Source: DATJZH01 sp035499215
Lineage (GTDB): Bacteria > Actinomycetota > Actinomycetes > Streptosporangiales > Streptosporangiaceae
Reading direction: 5' to 3'
Assembly (NCBI GenBank): GCA_035499215.1
Contig: DATJZH010000139.1
Coordinates: 1 to 5,759 of the forward strand
Length of the DNA: 5,759 bases
Shown one piece after another: positions 1 to 5,736 of the stretch; positions within the stretch are counted from its first letter, which is position 1, and each line of letters starts with the position of its first letter. Below the pieces are notes generated by a model that saw only the letters and a program-made list of their open reading frames with translations, ran no database searches and was not told where the DNA came from. Position numbers and translations under genes: made by a program.

Positions 1-8
1 GGCGGCCT

Positions 9-14
9 TATAAT
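9..14 (+). promoter_or_regulatory. Putative -10 box (TATAAT) of the AraC-family gene
   Basis: A perfect TATAAT hexamer stands out in very GC-rich surroundings. It would start transcription near positions 20-22 and give a 5' leader of about 25 bases before the regulator's start codon. The matching -35 element would lie upstream of base 1 and cannot be seen. The call rests on the hexamer and its position only. Confidence 0.5.
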
Positions 15-40
15 GCGGCAACCCAGTCCTCGGCGCGCAG

Positions 41-45
41 GGAGG
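41..45 (+). promoter_or_regulatory. Ribosome binding site (GGAGG) that bears on the AraC-gene start
   Basis: GGAGG lies only 2 bases before the ATG at 48 but 5 bases before the next in-frame codon, GTG at 51. By spacing alone GTG at 51 is the better start; the difference is a single residue. The frame is also open upstream to the window edge, but contains no ATG or GTG there. Confidence 0.6.
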
Positions 46-47
46 TC

Positions 48-926
48 ATGGTGGCGGAGCTCGGGCTGGCCGACACCAACGGCATCCTGAATCAGTCATG
101 GATCAAGCCGGTGCGGACGAGCGCTGGCCTCGGCTGGGAACGGCTCTACGTATCCACGCAGGCGGAACGCCCGTACCGGGCGAGCTTCTGCTCGGCCAGG
201 ACGCATCAGCTGATCCTGCACCTGGACGGCCCGGTCACGGTGCGCCGGGGGCATGGCGGCCTCGCCAGCCCGCGCCGCGTGCTGCCCGGCGGCCTGTTCC
301 TGCACCCGGCCTCCCGTGACCTGACCGTGGAGCTCGGCGGTGACCTGCAGACCGTGCACGTCTACCTCGCCGACGAGGCGATACAGGAGGCCGCGGACGG
401 CAGGGGTCCTGTGGAGCTTGCCGAGGAGCTGGGGCGTTCCGATCCGCTCATCGAGCAGCTTGTCCTCAACCTGGACCGCGTCGTACGCAGCCGGGAGCCT
501 GCCGCGCGCACCTACGTCGATCACCTGTCGGTGCTGCTGGCAGCGCAGCTCGCGCGCTATCACTCGGTGCGGCCGGTGAGCAGCTGGCCCAGCGGCCATC
601 CCGGCCTTTCCCAGCGCCAGCTCGCGATCGTGCGAGAGGTGATGGAAGCGCGCCTGGCCGAGCCCATCCCGCTGGCTGACCTGGCCGCCGCCGTGTCGCT
701 GTCGGTAAGCCAGTTCAGCAGGCGGTTCAAGGCGAGCACAGGGGAAACGCCGCACCGGTTCCTGATGCGGGTGCGGGCGGAAACGGCCTGCCGGCTGCTG
801 CGGTCAAGCATCGTGCCGATCGCCGAGGTGGCGATCCAGTGCGGGTTCTCGCATCAGGAGCACCTCACCCGGGTGCTGCGCGCCCAGTCGGGCACGACGC
901 CGGCGGCGGTCCGCCGCAGCGCGTAA
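48..926 (+). CDS. AraC/XylS-family transcriptional regulator
   Basis: A 292-residue regulator of usual AraC/XylS length. The C-terminal third has the two helix-turn-helix units of the family. The first is at about residues 207-230 (PLADLAAAVSLSVSQFSRRF). The second is at about 254-285, with the signature GFSHQEHLTRVLRAQSGTTP, close to the classic GFSDQSHFTRVFRRHFG.TP pattern. Residues 20-170 resemble the effector-binding or dimerisation region of the AraC-binding-like type, with beta-strand segments such as HQLILHLDGPVTV; no ligand can be predicted. The start is ATG at 48 or GTG at 51, decided by a GGAGG at 41-45. It is convergent with the dioxygenase operon, 15 bases stop to stop, and is the only regulator in the window, so it plausibly controls the hydroquinone genes in response to an aromatic compound (inference). 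Family assignment is firm; target and effector are not. Confidence 0.93.
   Translation: MVAELGLADTNGILNQSWIKPVRTSAGLGWERLYVSTQAERPYRASFCSARTHQLILHLDGPVTVRRGHGGLASPRRVLPGGLFLHPASRDLTVELGGDLQTVHVYLADEAIQEAADGRGPVELAEELGRSDPLIEQLVLNLDRVVRSREPAARTYVDHLSVLLAAQLARYHSVRPVSSWPSGHPGLSQRQLAIVREVMEARLAEPIPLADLAAAVSLSVSQFSRRFKASTGETPHRFLMRVRAETACRLLRSSIVPIAEVAIQCGFSHQEHLTRVLRAQSGTTPAAVRRSA
903..917 (-). terminator. Possible hairpin terminator for the leftward operon
   Basis: GCGGCG-GTC-CGCCGC forms a 6-bp all-GC stem with a 3-base loop. Read on the minus strand it begins 24 bases after the MoxR stop codon, a plausible place for transcription to end. It lies inside the last codons of the convergent AraC gene and has no U tract on either strand, as is often so in actinobacteria. 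GC-rich coding sequence makes such stems by chance, so this is weak. A longer-range 7-bp pairing (917-923 with 951-957) also spans the gene junction. Confidence 0.27.
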
Positions 927-941
927 GGCCATCGCGTCCTG

Positions 942-1817
942 TCAGGGCTCCGCGCTGGTCAGGCCGAGTTCGGTGACCGTCTGCTCCCGGTCGGGCTGGT
1001 TCTTGATCAGCACCGGGAGGGTGCGGGTGATGACCGAGGACTCGAGGTCGGTCACGCCGAGCAGGACGAGGCTGCGGGCCCAGTCGACGGTTTCCGATAT
1101 GCTCGGCGGCTTGCGCAGGTCCAGGGCCCGCATCGCGTGCACGACCCGGGCCGCCTGCGCGGCGAGCGCTGGCTTGATGTCAGGCACCCGCAGTTCGATG
1201 ATCTGCCGCTCGCGTTCGGCGTCGGGATAGTCCAGGTGCAGGTACAGGCAGCGGCGCTTGAGCGCCTCGGACAGATCCCTGGTCGCGTTGGAGGTGAGGA
1301 TGACAAGCGGCGCCTGGCGGGCGGTTACCGTGCCGAGCTCGGGGATGGATACCTGGAAGTCGGACAGCACCTCGAGCAGCAGCGCCTCGGTCTCCACCTC
1401 GACCCGGTCCACCTCGTCGATGAGCAGGACCACCGGTTCTGCTGAGCGGATCGCCGCCAGCAGCGGGCGCTCGAGCAGGAAGTCCTCGGTGAAGATGTTC
1501 GCCTCGGTCTCTTCCCAGGAGCGCTCGTCGTCCGCCTGGATTCGCAGCAGCTGCTTCTTATAGTTCCACTCGTACAGCGCCTTGGCCTCATCCAGGCCCT
1601 CGTAGCACTGCAGCCGCAGCAGCCGGGAGCCGGTCAGCGCCGCCGCGGCCTTGGCCAGTTCGGTCTTGCCCACCCCGGCCGGTCCCTCGAGCATCAGCGG
1701 CTTGTCCAGGCCGTCCGCGAGGAACAGCACGTCGGCGATCAGGTCGTCGGCGACGTAACCGGTTTCCCGCAGCAGGCGCTCCCGGAGGGTCGCGGCCTCG
1801 CCGAGGCGCTGGCTCAC
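942..1817 (-). CDS. MoxR-family AAA+ ATPase (CoxD-like)
   Basis: A 291-residue single-domain AAA+ ATPase. Walker A is GPAGVGKT at residues 45-52. Walker B is VVLLIDEVD at 129-137, with D134 and E135. Sensor 1 is around N177 (LTSNATRDLSEA), arginine-finger candidates are R188/R189, and a sensor-2-like arginine is R235 (RKPPSISE). The CYEGLDEAKALYEWNY segment at 71-86 is typical of the CoxD-like MoxR branch. Such ATPases remodel or help insert metal into a partner enzyme, usually with a VWA protein; a CoxE-like VWA gene lies at 4294-5736, divergent rather than adjacent. This is the last gene of the dioxygenase operon. The start is GTG (1817-1815), 12 bases after the large-subunit stop, with no Shine-Dalgarno sequence, which suggests translational coupling. 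The upstream TGA is in the same frame, and a CTG at 1829 is an alternative start. Family is firm; the client is inferred. Confidence 0.93.
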   Translation of the reverse strand: MSQRLGEAATLRERLLRETGYVADDLIADVLFLADGLDKPLMLEGPAGVGKTELAKAAAALTGSRLLRLQCYEGLDEAKALYEWNYKKQLLRIQADDERSWEETEANIFTEDFLLERPLLAAIRSAEPVVLLIDEVDRVEVETEALLLEVLSDFQVSIPELGTVTARQAPLVILTSNATRDLSEALKRRCLYLHLDYPDAERERQIIELRVPDIKPALAAQAARVVHAMRALDLRKPPSISETVDWARSLVLLGVTDLESSVITRTLPVLIKNQPDREQTVTELGLTSAEP

Positions 1818-1829
1818 GGGGGGTACCAG

Positions 1830-2819
1830 TCAGAACTCAACAGGCTGCGTGGGGAACTGGCCGCTGCTGATCAGCTGCGGGATCGTGCCGCTGGCGTTCT
1901 CCCAGACCAGGAGCATGGACCGCTTCGGCGAGTAGCCCTGGTGCCGGATGTCGGACGGCATCGCCGCCACGTCCCCGGCCTTCATGACCACCTTGGCGCG
2001 CTTGCTGCCGGTGTCCCGGTCCTCGACATCCCAGATGATCTCGTCGGACAGCTGGACGAACCACTCGGCCCGGTCGTTGCCGTGGATGATCGGGAGGATG
2101 TACTCCTCGGTGGTGGGGCAGTACAGGGATTCCCGGCAGACGCTCACCACGCTCGGGTTCCAGGTCACCTGGGACCTGGACAGGTAGGCGAACAGGCTGA
2201 ACGAGCCGATCTCGGCCTCGAACCCGGGCTCGGCGTGGACTTCCGGCTCATCCTGGCTCACGTCGGCGAACATGCGGTTCACCGGGTGGCCGTTGTCATC
2301 GGTGCGCAGTGGCTCATCGCCGGGCAGCGACACCATCCGCCGTGCGGTGACCCGGTGCCTGGTGATGGCCGCGTCGTTGTTCCCCTGCTTGGGGCCGAAC
2401 GCGGAGCCGGTCTCCTCCGGGCTGGCGAACGGGTCGAATTCCTCGTTCGTCCAGTCGGAGAGCATGGCGGCGAAGGTGCCCTTGATGATCGAGGTCTCGA
2501 TGGTCTCGACGTGGTCGAGCTCGGCTCTGCGGTAGGCGTCGTTGTACCGGCCGGCGAACAGGTCCACCGTCCCGTAGTGGTTCATGGTGCCCACGACGCC
2601 GTCGAAGTTGACGATGCCGTAGAAGAACTCCCAGGCCACGTCCCGCTGAAGGGCGCGCAGGAAGGCGTCCACGCTTATCACGTGACGGCCGGTGGGCCAG
2701 TTGACGTAGGCGAAGTACTCGTCCCGGCTGAACTGGAACTCGCCGAGGGTGAAACTCCGGTAGCCGAACTCGTTCGGCTCGCTTGTCTCGCTGCGGGTGG
2801 CAGCATCGGAGACGGTCAT
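1830..2819 (-). CDS. pnpD: Hydroquinone 1,2-dioxygenase, large (catalytic) subunit
   Basis: A 329-residue protein (about 37 kDa), the size of the HapD/PnpD/HqdB large subunit of type II hydroquinone dioxygenases. The enzyme opens hydroquinone with O2 to 4-hydroxymuconic semialdehyde in the cytoplasm, a step in 4-nitrophenol, 4-hydroxyacetophenone and hydroquinone breakdown. The C-terminal cupin half holds HGNDRAE (H246, N248, E252) and IRHQGYSPKRSMLLVWENAS with H293. As I recall, PnpD binds iron through H256, N258, E262 and H303; the residues here are all offset by exactly ten, so the metal site looks intact. Other family-like stretches are VNFDGVVGTMNHYGTVDLFA (70-89) and VTWNPSVVSVC (218-228). 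The ATG follows a GGAGG by 7 bases and lies 18 bases after the small-subunit stop, fitting a co-translated heterodimer. It has no signal peptide or membrane segment. Assignment is from remembered family sequence, without alignment. Confidence 0.88.
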   Translation of the reverse strand: MTVSDAATRSETSEPNEFGYRSFTLGEFQFSRDEYFAYVNWPTGRHVISVDAFLRALQRDVAWEFFYGIVNFDGVVGTMNHYGTVDLFAGRYNDAYRRAELDHVETIETSIIKGTFAAMLSDWTNEEFDPFASPEETGSAFGPKQGNNDAAITRHRVTARRMVSLPGDEPLRTDDNGHPVNRMFADVSQDEPEVHAEPGFEAEIGSFSLFAYLSRSQVTWNPSVVSVCRESLYCPTTEEYILPIIHGNDRAEWFVQLSDEIIWDVEDRDTGSKRAKVVMKAGDVAAMPSDIRHQGYSPKRSMLLVWENASGTIPQLISSGQFPTQPVEF

Positions 2820-2826
2820 CGTCAGT

Positions 2827-2831
2827 CCTCC
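2827..2831 (-). promoter_or_regulatory. Ribosome binding site of the large subunit
   Basis: The minus strand reads GAGGGAGGACTGACG immediately before the ATG, giving a GGAGG core with 7-base spacing. The site fills the 18-base gap after the small-subunit stop and fixes the large-subunit start. Confidence 0.8.
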
Positions 2832-2837
2832 CTCTGG

Positions 2838-3329
2838 TCAGGCCGTCTGGCAGATCTCGGCCCAGCGGAACTGGGTCTCCGGGCCCTCCACGGTCTGCAC
2901 GAGCAGCACCGCCGGGCCTGGTGAGGAGTAGCGGTAGGCGCGTCCCGCGGGGAGCAGCGTGAGGTGCCCGCGGCGGGCCACGACCCGTCCCATCAGGGTT
3001 TCCGCCGCGTCCTCCGGCACGCCGGCCGAGCCGCTTTCTGGCAGCGCCTGCCCGGCGCGCAGGGTCTTGAAGGTGAATTCCACCTCGCCGTCGAGGACCA
3101 GCGCGCTCTGGTCGTGTGCCGCCGCCCGCCAGCCGGACGTCCCCTCGACCCGGACGGCCTCGAGGACATACTCGAAGTTTTTCGCCACCGCGATCAGCTC
3201 AAACGGCTTGGCCAGCGACGCAACCTCGAAGATGTTGGAGAAGGCGTAGTTCTTGGGGTCGTCGTCGATGACCTCGACCCCGCCCTTCTCGTAACTGGCG
3301 AGGGACGCCAGGCGTGTCTCGTAGGCCAT
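2838..3329 (-). CDS. pnpC: Hydroquinone 1,2-dioxygenase, small subunit
   Basis: A 163-residue protein (about 18 kDa), the usual size of the HapC/PnpC/HqdA small subunit that pairs with the large iron-binding subunit. Family-like sequence includes KNYAFSNIFEVASLAKPFE (26-44), NFEYVLEAVRVEGTSGW (51-67), and cupin-type strands AHDQSALVLDGEVEFTF (71-87) and RRGHLTLLPAGRAYRY (119-134). In this family the small subunit is a cupin fold thought to be mainly structural. I chose the ATG at 3329 because AAGGAG lies 6 bases upstream and the length then fits. The frame stays open to an ATG at 3434, which would add 35 residues of poor protein character. It is directly followed by the large subunit and preceded by a 132-base non-coding leader, so the dioxygenase may have its own promoter. 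An oddity is the AGQALPESGSAGVPEDAAE insert (92-110), a probable surface loop. Confidence 0.86.
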   Translation of the reverse strand: MAYETRLASLASYEKGGVEVIDDDPKNYAFSNIFEVASLAKPFELIAVAKNFEYVLEAVRVEGTSGWRAAAHDQSALVLDGEVEFTFKTLRAGQALPESGSAGVPEDAAETLMGRVVARRGHLTLLPAGRAYRYSSPGPAVLLVQTVEGPETQFRWAEICQTA

Positions 3330-3335
3330 GGCTAG

Positions 3336-3341
3336 CTCCTT
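3336..3341 (-). promoter_or_regulatory. Ribosome binding site that sets the small-subunit start
   Basis: AAGGAG on the minus strand lies 6 bases before the ATG at 3329. It supports this start over the in-frame ATG codons further upstream, at 3392 and 3434. Confidence 0.8.
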
Positions 3342-3352
3342 ATCCGCTATTC

Positions 3353-3369
3353 GCACGGGTGCACGTGGT
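3353..3369. repeat. Tandem imperfect repeat in the dioxygenase leader
   Basis: GCACGGGT (3353-3360) is followed at once by GCACGTGGT (3361-3369), two copies differing by one inserted base. The junction also contains the overlapping palindromes GTGCAC and CACGTG. AraC-family operators are often short direct repeats, but the copies here are shorter and closer than usual, so an operator role is only a possibility. Confidence 0.3.
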
Positions 3370-3381
3370 CCATACGTCGAG

Positions 3382-3391
3382 TGTGAGCACA
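3382..3391. repeat. Palindrome TGTGAGCACA, possible operator
   Basis: The arms TGTG and CACA are perfect inverted repeats around a 2-base centre, about 53 bases upstream of the small-subunit ATG. The position suits a regulator site. Its symmetry fits a dimeric repressor or a CRP-like protein better than an AraC protein, and chance occurrence is possible. Confidence 0.3.
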
Positions 3392-3461
3392 TCCGGCCGC
3401 CTGGGTCCTGCACGAAAGCGGCGTGGTTCTGCACATTCCTGCGTCGCCCGGCAGGCAGCGG

Positions 3462-4295
3462 TCACGCCGTGATTCGCCGGCCGCCCCAGCCGGGCGGGGG
3501 CGGCGGCGCCGCCGAGGGCGGTTCACCGGGCCGCAGCACCCCGGCGCCGATGGCGATGGACCGCACCTGCGCGAGCACGTCGGGTAGGTCGCTGGCCAGC
3601 GGCAGGTAGCAGACCAGTTCGGTCACGCCGGAGTGGCCGAGTTGTGCCGCGGTGGCCTGGCACTCCTCCAGCGTGCCGAACAGTCCCTGACGGGCGGGAT
3701 AGCCGGCCAGCGTGAACAGTTCGTCCGTGTCGGCACGCGCCCTGGCCTCGGCGGCGGTGCGGCCCACCGACACGGTGACTTCGGCCAGCACGGGCCGGCC
3801 CGCGGCGGCCGCGACGGCGGCGGAAACCTCCGCGGCCAGGTCACGGCCGGGAGCGCATGGGACGAAGACGGCGAGCGGGGCGGTGCCGCAGCCGGGAGGC
3901 AGCACTAGCTGCGAAACGGCCAGGTCCGGCCGCCTCCCGATCAGTTCCTGCCACCGTGCGACGGTGGCCGGGGTTCCGGTCAGGGCGATCCTCAGGCCGG
4001 CCGGGACCGCGACGAGGGGGCCCAGCCAGCCAGCGTCCGCCTCATCCGGATCCGCCGCGTCGGCGTCCACGATTAGTCCCGGCCGGATTCCGGCGCAGGA
4101 GCCCAGCGCGGGCAGCAGGTCGGCGCCCACTCCGCTCGGCCCGGCCAGCGGCCACCAGGGCAGGCGCAGCCAGATCCCGGCGAGGCCGAGCCGGCCGGCC
4201 AGGGTGGCCACCTGGTGCGCGCGCCCCCCGTCAAGCCGCCCGTCGATGACGACGCTGAGCTGTACCGGCTGGGCCTCGTCTAGGCTGCTGTCCAT
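3462..4295 (-). CDS. Small luciferase-like (LLM) family oxidoreductase, atypical
   Basis: A 277-residue protein with ends typical of luciferase-like flavin- or F420-dependent oxidoreductases. The N terminus is QLSVVIDGR, then HQVATLAGRLGLAGIWLRLP (27-46). The C-terminal half has EVTVSVGRTAAEARARAD (172-189), then FGTLEECQATAAQLGHSGVTELVCYLP (206-232), the usual end of the barrel. The middle (about 70-165) is poorly conserved and shorter than in the normal 300-350-residue enzymes. I do not find the usual GxGxGW-E cofactor region, so activity is uncertain. The tail is proline-rich (257-270). It is first in the leftward group, 132 bases before the dioxygenase. It could supply or modify an aromatic substrate, but nothing shows which. 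The ATG overlaps the start of the divergent VWA gene; an in-frame TAA lies 8 codons upstream (4319-4317) and there is no Shine-Dalgarno sequence. CTG at 4301 is the only alternative start nearby. Confidence 0.75.
   Translation of the reverse strand: MDSSLDEAQPVQLSVVIDGRLDGGRAHQVATLAGRLGLAGIWLRLPWWPLAGPSGVGADLLPALGSCAGIRPGLIVDADAADPDEADAGWLGPLVAVPAGLRIALTGTPATVARWQELIGRRPDLAVSQLVLPPGCGTAPLAVFVPCAPGRDLAAEVSAAVAAAAGRPVLAEVTVSVGRTAAEARARADTDELFTLAGYPARQGLFGTLEECQATAAQLGHSGVTELVCYLPLASDLPDVLAQVRSIAIGAGVLRPGEPPSAAPPPPPGWGGRRITA
4281..4286 (+). promoter_or_regulatory. Putative -10 box (TAGGCT) for a leaderless VWA mRNA
   Basis: TAGGCT matches the actinobacterial TANNNT consensus. Seven bases separate it from the A of the ATG at 4294, so transcription would start at the start codon itself. 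No Shine-Dalgarno sequence precedes the ATG, as expected for a leaderless message. The -35 region is not recognisable. The box lies inside the first five codons of the divergent LLM gene. Confidence 0.5.
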
Positions 4296-5736
4296 GTACA
4301 GGCATGCTAACGCGAGTTACCTGCCTGTCCCAGCGGCCCCGTTCGCCGCGGCTGTTCCCGCGACCGTCACCGAGTTCACCCGCAGACTCCGCTGGCTGGG
4401 CATGGACGTATCAGCCTCGGAAGCGGCCGATGCCCTGCGCGCCATCAGTGATGCCGACCTGCTGGACCGCGGCCAGCTCCGCGGGCGGCTTCAGGTCACC
4501 CTGGTCAAGCGGGCCGCGGACATCCCGGCTTTCCATGCCGCCTTTGACCTCCTGTTTCCTGCCCTCGACAGCGATGGTGCCGGCGGGCAGGCGGCGCCGC
4601 CCGCGGCGCACGGCGATGCCGCGACCGGGGCGGACGGCGAGCCTGCGGCACCGGACCTGCTGACCCGGCTGGTCTCGCTGCTGCGCGGCGACTCCGGGGC
4701 GGGCGTGAGCGAGTTCGCCGCCGAGGTGATCAGCGCCTACGGCGGCCTGGGCGAAGGCCAGGTCACGGGCTCGCAGCGGTACTACGAGTACCGGATCATG
4801 CGCCAGCTCGACCTGAGCGCGCTGTTGCAGCGGGCCATGCGGCTCGACAACGAGACGCTGCCACCGGGGCTGACGCGGCGGATGGCAGGCCTGGAGCAGC
4901 AGGAGCGGATGCAGGAGCTGCGCGCCGAGATCGCCGCGCAGCTGCGTGACCATCTCGCCGAGCTCCGCGGGCTTGAGGCATCGCTGCGGCAGCTCAAGGA
5001 ATCGGTGCTGGACACCGAGTTCCTCCGCGCGGGACCCGCCGAGCTCGACGCCATGCGCGCCGTCGTAGCCCCGCTGGCCAGGCGGCTGGCGGCGACGGCC
5101 CGCCGCAGGAAGCGGCTGAACCGGACCGGCAAGCTCGACGTGCGCCGGACCATGCGCCGGGCGATCGCCGCCGGCGGGGTGCCTATCGATCCGGCCTGGC
5201 GCAAGCGCCGGCGCCCGCGCCCGAAGCTGCTCGTGCTGTGCGACGTATCGGGCTCCGTGGCCGAGTTCGCGAAGTTCACCATGTCCCTGCTGCACGCGCT
5301 GCACGCGGAACTGCCCCGGCTCCGCTCGTTCGTCTTCGCCGACGGCGTCGCCGAGGTAACCGATGTCGTCGAGTCGAGCCCGGGAGTGATAGACACCCGG
5401 CTGCTGCTCGCCCGCCCCGGGGTGGTGCGCGGCGACGGGCACAGCGACTACGGCGCCGTGTTGCGCCACTTCCTTGACGAACAGGCGGGCGGGCTGTCCA
5501 GGGATTGCGTCCTGATCATCTGCGGCGACGCCCGGGCCAACTACCGCCCCGAGCGGGCCGACCTGCTGCGCGCGCTGCACGGGCGGGTCCGGGCCATTCA
5601 CTGGCTCAACCCCGAGCCGGCTGCCGACTGGGACACCACCGACTCCCGCATCGGCGCGTACCGGCCCTACTGTGACACCGTCACCGAGGTCCGCACCTTG
5701 CGTCAGCTCAGCGCCTGGGTCGACAAGCTCCTATGA
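4294..5736 (+). CDS. CoxE-like VWA-domain protein, partner of MoxR ATPases
   Basis: 480 residues from ATG at 4294. The N terminus (25-91) is the CoxE-like helical region, with TEFTRRLRWLGMDVSASEA and IPAFHAAFDLLFPAL. A low-complexity Ala/Gly linker follows (93-120), then a charged helical middle (195-290, possible coiled coil), then a VWA domain (310-480). The metal site has DVSGS at 317-321, HSD at 383-385 where the MIDAS threonine is usual, and D412 in IICGDARANY. The end IHWLNPEPAADWDTTDSRIG is typical of this family. Such proteins work with MoxR ATPases to activate a client enzyme; the MoxR gene here is the last of the divergent operon. The frame is open upstream to 3712, but that part is antisense to the LLM gene and has no family character. 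ATG at 4246 is possible but has no ribosome site. At about 480 residues it is longer than a typical CoxE (near 400), mainly through the linker and middle helices. Confidence 0.9.
   Translation: MYRHANASYLPVPAAPFAAAVPATVTEFTRRLRWLGMDVSASEAADALRAISDADLLDRGQLRGRLQVTLVKRAADIPAFHAAFDLLFPALDSDGAGGQAAPPAAHGDAATGADGEPAAPDLLTRLVSLLRGDSGAGVSEFAAEVISAYGGLGEGQVTGSQRYYEYRIMRQLDLSALLQRAMRLDNETLPPGLTRRMAGLEQQERMQELRAEIAAQLRDHLAELRGLEASLRQLKESVLDTEFLRAGPAELDAMRAVVAPLARRLAATARRRKRLNRTGKLDVRRTMRRAIAAGGVPIDPAWRKRRRPRPKLLVLCDVSGSVAEFAKFTMSLLHALHAELPRLRSFVFADGVAEVTDVVESSPGVIDTRLLLARPGVVRGDGHSDYGAVLRHFLDEQAGGLSRDCVLIICGDARANYRPERADLLRALHGRVRAIHWLNPEPAADWDTTDSRIGAYRPYCDTVTEVRTLRQLSAWVDKLL
4304..4309 (-). promoter_or_regulatory. 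Putative -10 box (TAGCAT) for a leaderless LLM mRNA
   Basis: On the minus strand TAGCAT fits TANNNT and lies 8 bases before the ATG at 4295. A GGGACA at 4331-4326, 16 bases further up, matches four of six bases of the -35 consensus TTGACA. There is no Shine-Dalgarno sequence. The box lies within codons 4-6 of the divergent VWA gene, mirroring the opposite promoter. Confidence 0.42.

Larger units (their letters stand above)
3330..3461 (-). promoter_or_regulatory. Leader region of the dioxygenase genes
   Basis: This is the largest non-coding gap, 132 bases between the LLM stop and the small-subunit start, and so the likeliest site for regulator binding. I see a perfect palindrome (3382-3391), a tandem near-repeat (3353-3369) and, just after the LLM stop, a 5-bp stem CCTGC/GCAGG (3438-3442 with 3451-3455, 8-base loop). 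No convincing -10/-35 pair is visible on the minus strand; TATGGA (3375-3370) is the nearest candidate and is poor. An activator-dependent promoter, as is common for AraC-type control, would fit but is inference. Confidence 0.4.

Noticed and set aside
96..755. 219-residue minus-strand open frame within the AraC gene
   Set aside because: It is low-complexity, Arg/His/Gln-rich sequence antisense to a recognisable regulator.
1941..2924. 327-residue plus-strand open frame opposite the dioxygenase subunits
   Set aside because: Composition is Val/Gly/His-rich with no recognisable motif. It is the usual antisense shadow of a GC-rich gene, and the minus-strand protein has a conserved iron site.
3330..3434. 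Longer small-subunit protein from ATG 3434
   Set aside because: The added 35 residues lack family likeness, and AAGGAG with 6-base spacing supports ATG 3329, which gives the usual subunit length.
3478..3525. GC-rich stretch resembling a hairpin terminator at the end of the LLM gene
   Set aside because: It is explained by codons for the Pro/Ala/Gly tail of the LLM protein and shows no clean stem with a U tract.
3712..4293. Upstream extension of the VWA reading frame to 674 residues
   Set aside because: The extra 194 residues are Ser/Ala/Arg/Pro-rich sequence antisense to the LLM gene, with no family character. CoxE-like homology begins just after ATG 4294.
4411..5601. 396-residue minus-strand open frame opposite the VWA gene
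   Set aside because: It has biased Gln/Arg/Gly/Pro composition and no domain. The plus strand encodes a clear VWA protein over the same bases.
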